Shown: positions 30,571-38,849 of the stretch, in pieces | Layout: every line of letters starts with the position of its first letter | How positions within the stretch are numbered: the stretch's first letter is position 1 | Assembly: GCA_963734025.1 (NCBI GenBank) | Contig: CAVTFR010000009.1 | Span: 1 to 64,000, forward strand | From: JACVRW01 sp963734025 | GTDB lineage: Bacteria > Actinomycetota > Thermoleophilia > Solirubrobacterales > Thermoleophilaceae | Direction: 5' to 3' | DNA: 64,000 nucleotides | Notes under the pieces: model-generated | What the model was told of the DNA's origin: nothing | Databases searched by the model: none | What the model saw: the letters and a program-made list of their open reading frames with translations, nothing else | Position numbers and translations under genes: made by a program

Positions 30571-31467
30571 CTAGACCGTCGCCTCAGCCCGCGTCCACGG
30601 ATGGGCCGCGCGCAGCGCCGCCAGGATCGCCCGCGTTGCGGGCGAGCGGTTCAACGTGTAGAAGTGGATGCCGGGCGCGCCCCGCGCCAGGAGATCGGAG
30701 CACTGGAGGGTCGCGTAAGCGACCCCGAGCTCTGCAACCGCTTCCGGGTCGTCGGCGCGCCCGTCGAGCTGCGCGGTGAGCTCCTCGGGGATCGTCGCGC
30801 CGCACATCTCGGTGAAGCGCTTGATCTGGCCGTAGTTCGTGATCGGCATGATCCCCGGGATGATCGGCACGTCGACGCCGGCGCGGCGGGCGTCCTCGAC
30901 GAAATCGAAGTAGAGCTCGTTGTCGAAGAAGAGTTGCGTGATCAGGAAGGCGGCGCCCGCCTCCACCTTCTCGCGCGCGTAGCGGAGGTCGCTCTCTCGG
31001 TTGGGCGCGTCCGGGTGGACCTCGGGGAAGCAGGCCGCGCCGACGCAGAAATCGAAGCCGTCGCGGATCAGCCGGATGAGCTCGACCGAGTAGCTGAGGC
31101 CGCCGGGATGGGGCCGCCACTCGGTCTCGCCGCGCGGCGGGTCGCCGCGCAGGGCGAGCACGTTCTCGACCCCCGCGGAGTCGATCTCGCCGAGGATCTC
31201 GGTGAGCCGCTCGGCGGGTTCGCCGACGCAGGAGAGGTGGGCCATCGCCTCGATCCCCAGGTCCTGCTTGATCGACTTGGTGATGTCGACGGTACGGTTG
31301 CGTGTCGTGCCGCCGGCGCCGTAGGTGACCGATACGTAGTCGGGCCGGTCGTCCTTCAGAACCTCGAGCGTCCCCTCGAGGGTCCGCTGGCCCTCATCCG
31401 TCTTGGGCGGGAAGAACTCGAACGAGAAGACGGGGCGCCGGCGCTCGAGGAGTTCGCTGATCCGCAT
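30571..31467 (-). CDS. metF: Methylenetetrahydrofolate reductase
   Basis: A 298-residue FAD-dependent TIM-barrel enzyme making 5-methyl-tetrahydrofolate for methionine synthesis. Motifs: FSFEFFPPKTDEGQ at the N-terminus (catalytic Glu), VSVTYGAGGTTRNRT, HLSCVG, VLALRGDPPRG, FLITQLFFDNELYF and PIIPGIMPITNYGQIKRF, and GIHFYTLNRSPAT at the end. Length is normal for bacterial MetF. A 26-base perfect palindrome lies 18 bases upstream and overlaps a TTGACA -35-like box. Confidence 0.93.
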   Translation of the reverse strand: MRISELLERRRPVFSFEFFPPKTDEGQRTLEGTLEVLKDDRPDYVSVTYGAGGTTRNRTVDITKSIKQDLGIEAMAHLSCVGEPAERLTEILGEIDSAGVENVLALRGDPPRGETEWRPHPGGLSYSVELIRLIRDGFDFCVGAACFPEVHPDAPNRESDLRYAREKVEAGAAFLITQLFFDNELYFDFVEDARRAGVDVPIIPGIMPITNYGQIKRFTEMCGATIPEELTAQLDGRADDPEAVAELGVAYATLQCSDLLARGAPGIHFYTLNRSPATRAILAALRAAHPWTRAEATV

Positions 31468-31484
31468 GTTCCGTAGAGGCTAAC

Positions 31485-31510
31485 AACCTTGACAAACTTG
31501 TGTCAAGGTT
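31485..31510 (-). promoter_or_regulatory. 26-bp palindrome over the metF promoter
   Basis: AACCTTGACA (31485-31494), loop AACTTG, TGTCAAGGTT (31501-31510): perfect 10-base arms. On the minus strand it contains TTGACA followed 18 bases later by TAGCCT, a plausible -35/-10 pair, with the metF ATG about ten bases further on. This looks like a repressor operator on a nearly leaderless promoter. A hairpin terminator for the preceding gene is the alternative. Confidence 0.6.
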
Positions 31511-31796
31511 GGTCGGGCGGGATGATCTCCAGCCCTGTCGCGACGGTCTCGCGGCCCCCGAGCCGGTACTGGACGTCGACGGAGTCGTTCTTGCCGTACG
31601 ACCCCCAGAGGCCGAGGAAGATCGCCGTCCAGCGGCCCGCCCCGAGCCGCTCCTTCTCGAGCGGCTTCGCGAACAGCAGCTCGCCGTCGCCGACCTCGTA
31701 GTCCTCACCCTCGCGCTGGGGCACGCCGTTCAGAAACACCCTGAAGGGCCGCTGGGCGCCACGCGGCAGCGGCACGCGCCAGCGCGGCGAGCTCAT
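31503..31796 (-). CDS. Hypothetical protein
   Basis: A 97-residue, beta-rich protein upstream of metF: PFRVFLNGVPQREGEDYEVG, then GRWTAIFLGLWGSYGKNDSV and VATGLEIIPPDQP. It reads like a single small beta sandwich. It overlaps the next upstream gene by four bases (31793-31796), so the two form an operon. No family recognised. Confidence 0.6.
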   Translation of the reverse strand: MSSPRWRVPLPRGAQRPFRVFLNGVPQREGEDYEVGDGELLFAKPLEKERLGAGRWTAIFLGLWGSYGKNDSVDVQYRLGGRETVATGLEIIPPDQP

Positions 31797-32134
31797 CGGC
31801 CGTCGAGCGCGCGCCGCAGCGCGTCGTACGCCGACTCCCTGCCACGCTGCTCCACGAGCCTGCGGCGAATGCGACCCGTGAAGGCCTCGGCCGAACCGTC
31901 GCCGCGCACGTCGAGGCCGGCGCGCAGCCGGGCCGGCCCCGACAGCTCGATCCGGGCGACCACCTGCTGCATAGGCTCGATCTTGCGGATGAGGGTCCCG
32001 CCGCGCGGGTGCGAGCCGGCCGCGCGCTCCAGCTCGCGACCGCGCTCCTCGATCGCGCCGAGTGCCGAATCGAGGTCGCTGTAACGCTCGCGGTCGACCC
32101 GCGGACCCTGACGTATGGTCAGCGTGTACGGCAC
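31793..32134 (-). CDS. Hypothetical protein
   Basis: A 113-residue protein with GTG start at 32134 (VPYTLTIRQGPRVDRERYSD), a helix with DSALGAIEERGRELERAAGS and a C-terminal helical region ending RGRESAYDALRRALDGR. It is possibly a small DNA- or RNA-associated protein, but nothing is recognised. Its start overlaps the divergent MOSC gene by up to 20 bases, so one of the two starts may be misplaced. Confidence 0.55.
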   Translation of the reverse strand: MPYTLTIRQGPRVDRERYSDLDSALGAIEERGRELERAAGSHPRGGTLIRKIEPMQQVVARIELSGPARLRAGLDVRGDGSAEAFTGRIRRRLVEQRGRESAYDALRRALDGR

Positions 32135-32759
32135 AGCCGGGAGCGTACTTTCAGTCAACGTCGCGCAGATGCGCGAGATCGAGCGCCACGGGGAGACCGT
32201 GAGGACAGGGATCTGGAAGCTCCCGGTCCAGGGACCGGTTGCGGTGCGCGGTATCAACGTCGAGGGCGACGACCAGGGCGACCGCTCGGTCCACGGCGGT
32301 CCCGACAAGGCGGTGTACGCCTATGCGCGCGAGGACATCGACTGGTGGGAGGCCGAGCTCGGCCGCGAGCTTCCGGACGGCGTCTTCGGGGAGAACCTGA
32401 CGATCAAGGGCATCGATCCCGCGCAGGCGCTCGTCGGCGAGCGCTGGCGGATCGGCTCGGTGCTGCTCGAGGTGTCCGAGCCGCGCTTTCCGTGCTGGAA
32501 GCTCGGCGTGCGCTTCGGCGACCCGCTGATGCTGAAGCGCTTCGCGCAGGCCCGCCGCACCGGTACCTACCTCCGCATCGTCGAGGACGGCAGCCTCCGG
32601 CCCGGGGACGCCGTCCGGGTCGTCTCACGCCCGGCGCACGACCTGACGATCGGGGCCTTCACCCACGCCTTCCTCGAGGACCGCTCGCAGCTGCCGCGCC
32701 TCTTGATCCCCGAGGTCTCCGAGAGCTGGCGCGACTGGGTGCTCGAGAGGGCGGCTTAG
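32115..32759 (+). CDS. MOSC-domain protein
   Basis: A 214-residue MOSC-domain protein: VLSVNVAQMREIERHG, VAVRGINVEGDDQGDRSVHG (typical G-DRVHGGPDKAVY), YAREDIDWWEAELGRELPDG, FGENLTIKGID, and the conserved Cys in EPRFPCWKLGVRF. MOSC domains act with molybdenum cofactor or in N-hydroxylated compound reduction (YiiM-like). Next to moaA, which fits. Start could be ATG 32115 or GTG 32121. Confidence 0.85.
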   Translation: MVSVYGTAGSVLSVNVAQMREIERHGETVRTGIWKLPVQGPVAVRGINVEGDDQGDRSVHGGPDKAVYAYAREDIDWWEAELGRELPDGVFGENLTIKGIDPAQALVGERWRIGSVLLEVSEPRFPCWKLGVRFGDPLMLKRFAQARRTGTYLRIVEDGSLRPGDAVRVVSRPAHDLTIGAFTHAFLEDRSQLPRLLIPEVSESWRDWVLERAA

Positions 32760-33751
32760 CCGCCGATCGCCGACATCGTCCGCGGCGGCTGGCGGAAGCC
32801 GGGCTCGCCCACGTGGTGCTTCAGCTCCTTGCGCCAGACGGCGTCGCGGATCGCCCGCTCGAGCTCGGCGTCGCTCGCGCCGCCGCGCAGCAGCTCGCGC
32901 AGGTCGGTCTCGTGGATCGAGAAGAGACAGGTGCGCAGCTTGCCCTCCGCGGTCAGGCGGATGCGGTTGCAGTCGGCGCAGAAAGGCTCCGACACCGGGT
33001 TGATGAATCCGATCTCGCCCCGGCCGTCGGCAAAGCGGTAGACGCGCGCCGTCGCGTGCGGCTCGCGCGGCAGCTCCTCGAGCGGATGGACGCGGTCGAT
33101 GATCGCGCGGATCTCCTCGCCCGGCAGGACCTGGTCGCTCGACCACGCGTGGTCGGCGTCGAGCGGCATGAACTCGATGAAGCGCACCTGGTAGCTCGTC
33201 GAGCGCGCGAACTCTGCGAACGGCAGCGCCTCCTCCTCGGTGAAGCCGCGCAGCGCGACCGCGTTGACCTTGATCGGCCGAACCTCGGGGTGCGAGGCGA
33301 TCGCCTCGAGGCCGCGGAGCACCTGGGGCAGCGAGTCGCGCCGGGTGAGCTGGAAGAAACGGTCGCGCTGGAGCGAGTCGATCGAGACGTTCACGCGGGT
33401 GATGCCGGCCTCGACGAGTGCCGCCGCGTCGCGCTCGAGCAGGTAGGCGTTGGTCGTGAGCGAGAGGTCCTCGATCCCCTCGATCGGGGCCAGCATCGCG
33501 ACGAGCCGCGGGAAGTCGCGCCGGACGAGCGGCTCACCGCCCGTCAGGCGCAGGTCGGTCACGCCCATGCGCGCCATCACCCGCACCACGCGCTCGATCT
33601 CCTCGAAGTGCAGGATCTCGTCGCGCTGGAGCCAGGGGAGCCCGTCCGCGGGCATGCAGTACTGGCAGCGGAAGTTGCAGCGGTCGGTGACCGAGACGCG
33701 CAGGTCGGAGATGCGGCGGCCGTGCCCGTCGAAGAGAGGGTCTAGGGTCAC
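32756..33751 (-). CDS. moaA: GTP 3',8-cyclase (MoaA), molybdenum cofactor biosynthesis
   Basis: A 331-residue radical-SAM enzyme performing the first step of molybdopterin synthesis. The N-terminal cluster motif is CNFRCQYC (Cys25, 29, 32); LRLTGGEPLVRRDF follows; the C-terminal cluster is in FCADCNRIRLTAEGKLRTCL. GTG at 33751 is chosen because the usual N-terminus (DPLFDGHGRRISDLRVSVTD) follows at once. It converges on the MOSC gene with a 4-base overlap. No other moa gene is in the window. Confidence 0.93.
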   Translation of the reverse strand: MTLDPLFDGHGRRISDLRVSVTDRCNFRCQYCMPADGLPWLQRDEILHFEEIERVVRVMARMGVTDLRLTGGEPLVRRDFPRLVAMLAPIEGIEDLSLTTNAYLLERDAAALVEAGITRVNVSIDSLQRDRFFQLTRRDSLPQVLRGLEAIASHPEVRPIKVNAVALRGFTEEEALPFAEFARSTSYQVRFIEFMPLDADHAWSSDQVLPGEEIRAIIDRVHPLEELPREPHATARVYRFADGRGEIGFINPVSEPFCADCNRIRLTAEGKLRTCLFSIHETDLRELLRGGASDAELERAIRDAVWRKELKHHVGEPGFRQPPRTMSAIGG

Positions 33752-33770
33752 GCTGCCTAGGGTAACCGCC

Positions 33771-34556
33771 GTGGAGCTTCCCGAGATAGAGATCCGCGCT
33801 CCGACGCGCGGAAACCGCCGGCTCGAGCGCCTATTCGACGCCGCCAACGCCGACATGCGGCTGCGCGCGTGGTGGTACATGCAGCAGATGAACGCGGACC
33901 GGCGCGACATGTCGGACCACTCCGCGGTCCACATCCAGATCGTGGCCAACATCGCGCTGCGCCTGTTCCGGCTCTTGAGTCGAGCCGGCGTCGAGCCGGC
34001 CATGGTGAGCGACCACGGCATGGGCGCCCGCGACGCCGAGGTGGTGATCGCGGCGGCCTGCCTCGTGCACGACACCGGCATGTCGATCCACCGCAGCGAC
34101 CACGAGCAGTACAGCCTCTTCCTCGCCGCCGACCGGCTGCCGCTCCTGCTCGAGGGCATCTACGAGGAGCCCGAGCTGACCGTGGTCATATCGGAGGCTC
34201 TGCACGCCGTGATCGGCCACCGCCGCCGCGGCGACCCGATCACGATGGAGGCGGGCATCGTGCGCGTCGCGGACGCTCTCGACATGGCCAGCGGACGCTC
34301 GCGGATCCCTTTCGAGACGCGCAGGCCCAACATCCACTCGATCTCGGCGGCGGCGATAGACGCGGTCAAGATCGAGTCCGGGGAGGAGAAGGCGGTGCGT
34401 GTCGAGATCGAGATGAACAACTCGTCCGGGCTCTTCCAGGTCGACGAGCTGCTCGCCACGAAGCTGCGCGGCTCCGGCATCGAGCAGTACATCGAGGTCG
34501 TGGCCGAGATCGACGCCGAGCACGAGAAGCGGCTCGTGCAGGTCTTCCGGATCTGA
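33771..34556 (+). CDS. HD-domain phosphohydrolase
   Basis: A 261-residue HD-superfamily protein: DMSDHSAVHIQIVANIALRL (first His), AACLVHDTGMSIHRSDHEQY (HD pair), VIGHRRRGDPITMEAGIVRV and ADALDMASGRSR (last Asp). The HD fold hydrolyses phosphate esters, often nucleotides; the substrate is unknown. GTG start at 33771, 19 bases from the divergent moaA start. The stop overlaps the methyltransferase ATG (TGATG). Confidence 0.82.
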   Translation: MELPEIEIRAPTRGNRRLERLFDAANADMRLRAWWYMQQMNADRRDMSDHSAVHIQIVANIALRLFRLLSRAGVEPAMVSDHGMGARDAEVVIAAACLVHDTGMSIHRSDHEQYSLFLAADRLPLLLEGIYEEPELTVVISEALHAVIGHRRRGDPITMEAGIVRVADALDMASGRSRIPFETRRPNIHSISAAAIDAVKIESGEEKAVRVEIEMNNSSGLFQVDELLATKLRGSGIEQYIEVVAEIDAEHEKRLVQVFRI

Positions 34557-35386
34557 TGAGCAGCGCGTACGTCCACGGCTACGACGCGCGCGCGAATGAG
34601 CGCCTCCAGGACCAGGCCGCGACGCTCGTCGAGCTGCTTCACCACGACACCGCCTACCCGGCCGGCAGCAGCGTGCTCGAGGCCGGCTGCGGGGTCGGCG
34701 CCCAGACGCTCACGCTGGCACAGCGCAGCCTGGAGGCGCGCATCACGTCGATCGACATATCGCCGAGCTCGTTGGCCGAGGCACGCAGCCGGGTCGAGCG
34801 TGCCGGCATCACGAACGTGGAGTTCCGGCAGGCGGACGTCTTCGATCCGCCTTTCGAGCCGGAGTCCTTCGACCACGTATTCGTCTGCTTCGTGCTGGAG
34901 CACCTGGCGCGGCCGGTCGCCGCACTCGAGCGGCTGCGCGACCTGCTCAGGCCCGCCGGCACGATGACCGTGATCGAGGGCGATCACGGCTCGGCCTACT
35001 TCTACCCGGACAGCGAGGCCGCGCATGACGCGATTCGCTGTCAGGTCGAGCTGCAGCGCGCCGCCGGCGGCAACGCCAACATCGGGCGCCGGGTCTACCC
35101 GCTCATGACCGCGGCCGGCCTGGAGGACGTCCAGGTCTCGGCTCGCATGGTGTACGTCGACGCCACCCGCCCCGAGCTCGTCGACGGCTTCACGAGGAAG
35201 ACGTTCACGGCGATGATCGAGGGGACCCGCGAGGATGCCCTCGCGGCCGGCCTGATCGAGCCCGCGCGCTTCGACGAGGGCGTCGCCGCGCTCCACCGCA
35301 CGACCGAGGCGGATGGCGTCTTCTGTTACACGTTCTTCAAGGGCGTGGCCGCCCGCGGGGCGGGGGCCGGCGCGGTCAGCACCTGA
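34556..35386 (+). CDS. Class I SAM-dependent methyltransferase
   Basis: A 276-residue methyltransferase: motif I VLEAGCGVGAQTLTLA (residues about 40-55), SIDISPSSLAEARSRV, FRQADVFDPPFEPESFDHVF and FVLEHLARPVAALERLRDLL, then a C-terminal domain with EGDHGSAYFYPDSEAAHDAI. The last part resembles small-molecule methyltransferases that use YFYP-like lids. Coupled to the HD gene. Its last 61 bases overlap the convergent gene at 35326-36186. Confidence 0.85.
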   Translation: MSSAYVHGYDARANERLQDQAATLVELLHHDTAYPAGSSVLEAGCGVGAQTLTLAQRSLEARITSIDISPSSLAEARSRVERAGITNVEFRQADVFDPPFEPESFDHVFVCFVLEHLARPVAALERLRDLLRPAGTMTVIEGDHGSAYFYPDSEAAHDAIRCQVELQRAAGGNANIGRRVYPLMTAAGLEDVQVSARMVYVDATRPELVDGFTRKTFTAMIEGTREDALAAGLIEPARFDEGVAALHRTTEADGVFCYTFFKGVAARGAGAGAVST

Positions 35387-36186
35387 CCCGACGGCTCCTC
35401 CTCGCCGAAGCTCTCCATCCCCTTCCACTCGCGGGTGATCATGAAGAGCGTTCGCCCGTCGGCGCCGCCGAGTGCGCAGGCGAAGCAGCCACGGTCGAGC
35501 TCGATCGTCTCGAGCACCTCCCCGCCCTCGCGCACGCGGCGGCAGTGCCGGTTCGGGACGTCGCCGTACCAGACGGCGCCCTCGGCGTCGAGGCAGATGC
35601 CGTCCGGCGCGGCGCCCTCGCCGAGCTCGGCGAAGGCGCGCCGGTTCGACAGGCTGCCGTCGCTCTCGATGTCGAACGCCGTGAGCACGGCCGCGTACGA
35701 CTCGGCAAGGATGAGCGTCGAGCCGTCAGGCGCGATCGCCATCCCGTTGGGGAATGCGAGGCCGTCGGCCACCTGGCGAGCTGAGCCATCGGGCGTCACG
35801 ACGGCGACGATCCCGGGCGCGAACTCTCCGCCCGCCATGTCGAAGCCGATGTTGTTCACGTAGGCGTTGCCGCGCGCGTCGACGGCGATCTCGTTCCAGG
35901 CGTGCTCGGACAGGCCGCTCAGGTCGGCGTGCGTGACGAAGGAGCCGTCCGGCTCCGGCCGCAGCACCGCCTGATCGGCCGCGGAGGCGACGAGCAGGCG
36001 CCCGTCCGGCAGCCAGTCGATGCAGAACGGGAACGACTCGATGCGGGCCACCACCTCGCTTACGCCGTCGGTGTCGACGGCGATCAGCTCCTGCGCGCCC
36101 CAGTCGGCGAACCAGAGCCGGCCGTCGTGCCAGCGCGGCGACTCGCCGAACGAGAGCCCGGTCATGAGTACCTGTGTGGTCGTCAT
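35326..36186 (-). CDS. SMP-30/gluconolactonase/LRE-family protein
   Basis: A 286-residue six-bladed beta-propeller: LSFGESPRWHDGRLWFADWG (first metal Glu), ESFPFCIDWLPDGRLLVASA, WNEIAVDARGNAYVNNIGFD (metal Asn), AFPNGMAIAPDGSTLILAES and AAPDGICLDAEGAVWYGDVP (metal Asp). This is the divalent-cation lactonase layout; the lactone is not known. The C-terminus extends 61 bases into the convergent methyltransferase gene. It starts five bases after the SRPBCC gene stop on the same strand. Confidence 0.85.
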   Translation of the reverse strand: MTTTQVLMTGLSFGESPRWHDGRLWFADWGAQELIAVDTDGVSEVVARIESFPFCIDWLPDGRLLVASAADQAVLRPEPDGSFVTHADLSGLSEHAWNEIAVDARGNAYVNNIGFDMAGGEFAPGIVAVVTPDGSARQVADGLAFPNGMAIAPDGSTLILAESYAAVLTAFDIESDGSLSNRRAFAELGEGAAPDGICLDAEGAVWYGDVPNRHCRRVREGGEVLETIELDRGCFACALGGADGRTLFMITREWKGMESFGEEEPSGQVLTAPAPAPRAATPLKNV

Positions 36187-36191
36187 CTGCC

Positions 36192-36752
36192 TCAGCCCTC
36201 GAGCACGGTCTTGAGCTCGCCGAGGCTTTCGCGCCAGTGGCCCTTCATGCGCTCGGCGGTCCCGGAGTCGGGCAGCCGCTCGTGCGAGAGCGCGACCCGG
36301 CTCCTGGCCTTGCCCTTCGGCTCGAAGAGGACGTTGACGCGCGTCGCGCCGTCGTCCCAGTCGAAGCGGGCCGACTTGAGCGGCTGGGACGTCCGTTCCC
36401 GCAGGCCACCTCCGGGCAGCCAGCGATCACGGAGGGCGTCGTCCATGAACGCCTCGAAGAGCCGCTCGACCGGAACGTCGACCGTCCTGCTCGCGCTGAT
36501 CGCGTACCTCCCGTCGCGCCCGCCATGGGTGGGCCGGAGCCCGCGGGCCCGCTCGTAGCCCACCGTGATGGTCTGGGCCCACCAGCTGTCGACCCCGTGC
36601 TCGCCGGTCAGCTGGATCGCGATCTCGCCGTGCTTTCGGGAGGCCATTCCCGCCGCGTCGAGCAGCGCGAACCAGTCCTCGTAGCTCCGCCCCGTCGCTC
36701 CCTGGACCGCTTCGTCCGACGTGAGCCTCGTGCCGCTGTCCCTGGTCACCAT
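36192..36752 (-). CDS. DUF4287/SRPBCC (AHSA1-type) protein
   Basis: A 186-residue protein. The N-terminal 75 residues match DUF4287-like regions (GRSYEDWFALLDAAGMASRK, HGEIAIQLTGEHGVDSWWAQ, VGYERARGLRP). The remainder is an AHSA1-type SRPBCC fold (YAISASRTVDVPVERLFEAF, KGKARSRVALSHERLPDSG, MKGHWRESLGELKTVLEG). Likely ligand binding; function unknown. ATG 36752 is chosen since GAAGGAG precedes it. Probably co-transcribed with the SMP-30 gene. Confidence 0.78.
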   Translation of the reverse strand: MVTRDSGTRLTSDEAVQGATGRSYEDWFALLDAAGMASRKHGEIAIQLTGEHGVDSWWAQTITVGYERARGLRPTHGGRDGRYAISASRTVDVPVERLFEAFMDDALRDRWLPGGGLRERTSQPLKSARFDWDDGATRVNVLFEPKGKARSRVALSHERLPDSGTAERMKGHWRESLGELKTVLEG

Positions 36753-36832
36753 GCTTCTCCTTCGGTTGCCGTCGAAGGGAGGTCGTAGCCGCGGGCCCGT
36801 TCTCGACATCCGAAATCCGAAAGGATCGCGGC

Positions 36833-37204
36833 GTGAAGTACGTCATTCTCATCTACAGCAACCCTGCGTCCCGCGAGATCTGGGACAACATGCCGGCCGA
36901 GGAGCGCAGCGTAGGGCTCACCGCCTACGAACAGCTCAACGCCGAGCTGGAGCAGTCCGGCGAGTTGATCGTCACCGAGGCTCTTGCGGCGCCGCCGGGC
37001 GCCAAGCGCGTGTCGCTGTCCGAGGGCCGGCTCGTCACGAGCGACGGGCCGTTCCCCGAGGCCAAGGAGCTTCTGGGCGGCTTCTACCTGGTCGACTGCG
37101 AGAGCGAGGAGCGCGCCGTCGAGATCGCGGGGCGCGTGCCCGAGGCGCAGCTCGGCCTGGTGGAGGTGCGGCCGACGCTCGAGCTCAGCGACTTCTTGAG
37201 CTAG
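36833..37204 (+). CDS. YCII-related domain protein
   Basis: A 123-residue protein: KYVILIYSNPASREIWDNM, LEQSGELIVTEALAAPPGAK, RLVTSDGPFPEAKELLGGFY and VEIAGRVPEAQLGLVEVRP. This is the actinobacterial YCII-related/DGPF family (DGPF motif present), often beside ECF sigma factors elsewhere, though none is adjacent here. Ferredoxin-like fold with unknown role. GTG start at 36833. Confidence 0.85.
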   Translation: MKYVILIYSNPASREIWDNMPAEERSVGLTAYEQLNAELEQSGELIVTEALAAPPGAKRVSLSEGRLVTSDGPFPEAKELLGGFYLVDCESEERAVEIAGRVPEAQLGLVEVRPTLELSDFLS

Positions 37205-37256
37205 GCGGCCGCCTGCGCGACCATCCGCGGGCTTGGGCGCTCCGCGTCGAGCGGGA

Positions 37257-37583
37257 TCAGCGCGGCGAGTACATGATGATCGCCACGCCGACGAGCGCCA
37301 CGGCCGCGCCACCGAGGTCGTAGCGGTCGGGGCGGAAGCCGTCGAAGACGACGCCCCAGGCGAGCGAGCCGGCGATGAAGACGCCGCCGTAGGCCGCCAG
37401 CACGCGGCCGAAGTGGGCCTCCGGCTGGAGTGCCGCCACGGCTCCGTAGCCGACGAGCGCGGCCGCGCCGCCGAGGGCGAACCAGGCGCTGCGGCCCTCC
37501 TTGATCGCCTGCCACATGAGATAGGCGCCGCCGATCTCACAGATCGCCGCGACGACGAACAGCGCGATCGACCTTCCCGTCAC
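37257..37583 (-). CDS. YnfA-family membrane protein
   Basis: A 108-residue protein with four transmembrane helices, the exact length of YnfA: AICEIGGAYLMWQAIKEGRS, LVGYGAVAALQPEAHFGRVL, AAYGGVFIAGSLAWGVVFDG and FRPDRYDLGGAAVALVGVAI. These motifs are highly conserved in YnfA, a small SMR-like transporter-type family. GTG start at 37583. Confidence 0.92.
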   Translation of the reverse strand: MTGRSIALFVVAAICEIGGAYLMWQAIKEGRSAWFALGGAAALVGYGAVAALQPEAHFGRVLAAYGGVFIAGSLAWGVVFDGFRPDRYDLGGAAVALVGVAIIMYSPR

Positions 37584-37663
37584 CCGCCGGATCCTGTCAG
37601 CGGGGTACGACGGCACGCCGGGCGCGGCCGCCCCGGGGGACGGCCGCGCCACGGCTGATACCG

Positions 37664-38761
37664 CTAGGGGGTGATCTTCACCAGCGCTCCGCCGGCGCCC
37701 TTGAAGGGGCTCTTCTTGGGCGTCTTGGCGGGCAGCGTGCTGAAGTTCGACACATACACGGCACCCGTCGAGTCGACGGCCGCGCCGGTCGGGAACATCA
37801 GGCCCTTTGCACCGAGGAACGTGCGCGTGCCGTCGGGCGCGACGCGCACGACCCGGCCGCGGAAGTCCTCCTTGCGCGGGTTGCGCGCGAACTCCGTGAC
37901 AAACAGGCTGCCGTCGGGGCCGAAGGCCACGCCGGTGATCGCGGTGAAACCGTTCGCGTGGACGGTGGGAGCACCGCCGGCGGCCGGAACCTTCCACACG
38001 CGCGCCTTGCCCTTGCCGGCGCCCTCGGCGAGCTCGCCGACGTAGTAGTCGCCGTCGGGCCCGAGGGCGATGGAGGTGGGCACGGCCTGGGCCTTGCCGT
38101 TCCTCGGGATGACGGCGAGCAGGCTGACCTTGCCGTCACGCACCTCGAGCACGGCGTTGGCGCCGGCATCGACCACGATCTGACGGTCGGCAAGCGCGAG
38201 CACCGCGTAGGGGTTCGAGTTGCGGTCGCCCTTGACGTTGTCGAGGTTCTGCTTCCACTCGAGTGCGGAGATGTTCGCCACGGCCGAGAGGTTGCCGTCG
38301 CTCACGTCGAAGAGGCGGCCGGCCTGGCTGCGGACGGGCTTGGGCAGGCCCTTGATGTCGCCGGGCGTCGCCGAGGTCATGACTCCGTACACCTTGCCGT
38401 CAGGGGCCACCGAGACTCCGTCAACGCCGGTGGCGAAGAAGCCGCCCGGGCCGCCGGCGGAGACGAAGCCCTTGGCGACGGTGCTCTTGGCGCCGCCGGC
38501 GAAGCGAAGGACCTTGCCGGTGAAGCCGAGGCACATGCGGGCCTCGCCCTTGCCCTGGCACTGGCGGCCGGCCTTGCCGGCGGCGGCCACGTAGACGGCG
38601 CCGTCGGGCCCGATCGCGACGCCGCGCGGGTTGTCGAGGCCGCGGGCCACGGTTTCGACGGTCTCCGCGAGGGCGGCGGGCGCTGCGGCGAGCGCAAGCG
38701 CTCCCGCGGTTACTAGGCCGGTCACGACGCGCCGCGCCGGCCTCCTGCGATGCGAATCCAT
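37664..38761 (-). CDS. ScyD/ScyE-family secreted beta-propeller protein
   Basis: A 365-residue exported protein. Signal peptide: MDSHRRRPARRVVTGLVTAG followed by a hydrophobic core and an AxA-type site near residue 32. The rest is a beta-propeller of repeats such as NPRGVAIGPDGAVYVAAAG, VDGVSVAPDGKVYGVM and ITGVAFGPDGSLFVTEFARN, matching the ScyD/ScyE family of secreted NHL-like proteins named from the scytonemin cluster; function here is unknown. Stands alone between YnfA and citrate synthase. Confidence 0.85.
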   Translation of the reverse strand: MDSHRRRPARRVVTGLVTAGALALAAAPAALAETVETVARGLDNPRGVAIGPDGAVYVAAAGKAGRQCQGKGEARMCLGFTGKVLRFAGGAKSTVAKGFVSAGGPGGFFATGVDGVSVAPDGKVYGVMTSATPGDIKGLPKPVRSQAGRLFDVSDGNLSAVANISALEWKQNLDNVKGDRNSNPYAVLALADRQIVVDAGANAVLEVRDGKVSLLAVIPRNGKAQAVPTSIALGPDGDYYVGELAEGAGKGKARVWKVPAAGGAPTVHANGFTAITGVAFGPDGSLFVTEFARNPRKEDFRGRVVRVAPDGTRTFLGAKGLMFPTGAAVDSTGAVYVSNFSTLPAKTPKKSPFKGAGGALVKITP

Positions 38762-38780
38762 GTAATCCTTTCCGGTCCGA

Positions 38781-38797
38781 CCCCACCCTGTGTGGGG
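38781..38797 (-). terminator. Hairpin between gltA and the ScyD-like gene
   Basis: CCCCAC-CCTGT-GTGGGG, a 6-bp GC stem 53 bases downstream of the citrate synthase stop and 20 bases before the ScyD-like ATG. Probably the gltA terminator; without a T-tract the call is tentative. Confidence 0.45.
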
Positions 38798-38849
38798 CCA
38801 AGAGAGACGACCGACCGACGCTAGACCAGGATTCGCTTTTTCGCCACTT

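Noticed and set aside
31793..32308. Longer start for the hypothetical protein upstream of metF
   Set aside because: The extra N-terminal residues are antisense to the MOSC domain and have no protein-like pattern; GTG at 32134 is more reasonable.
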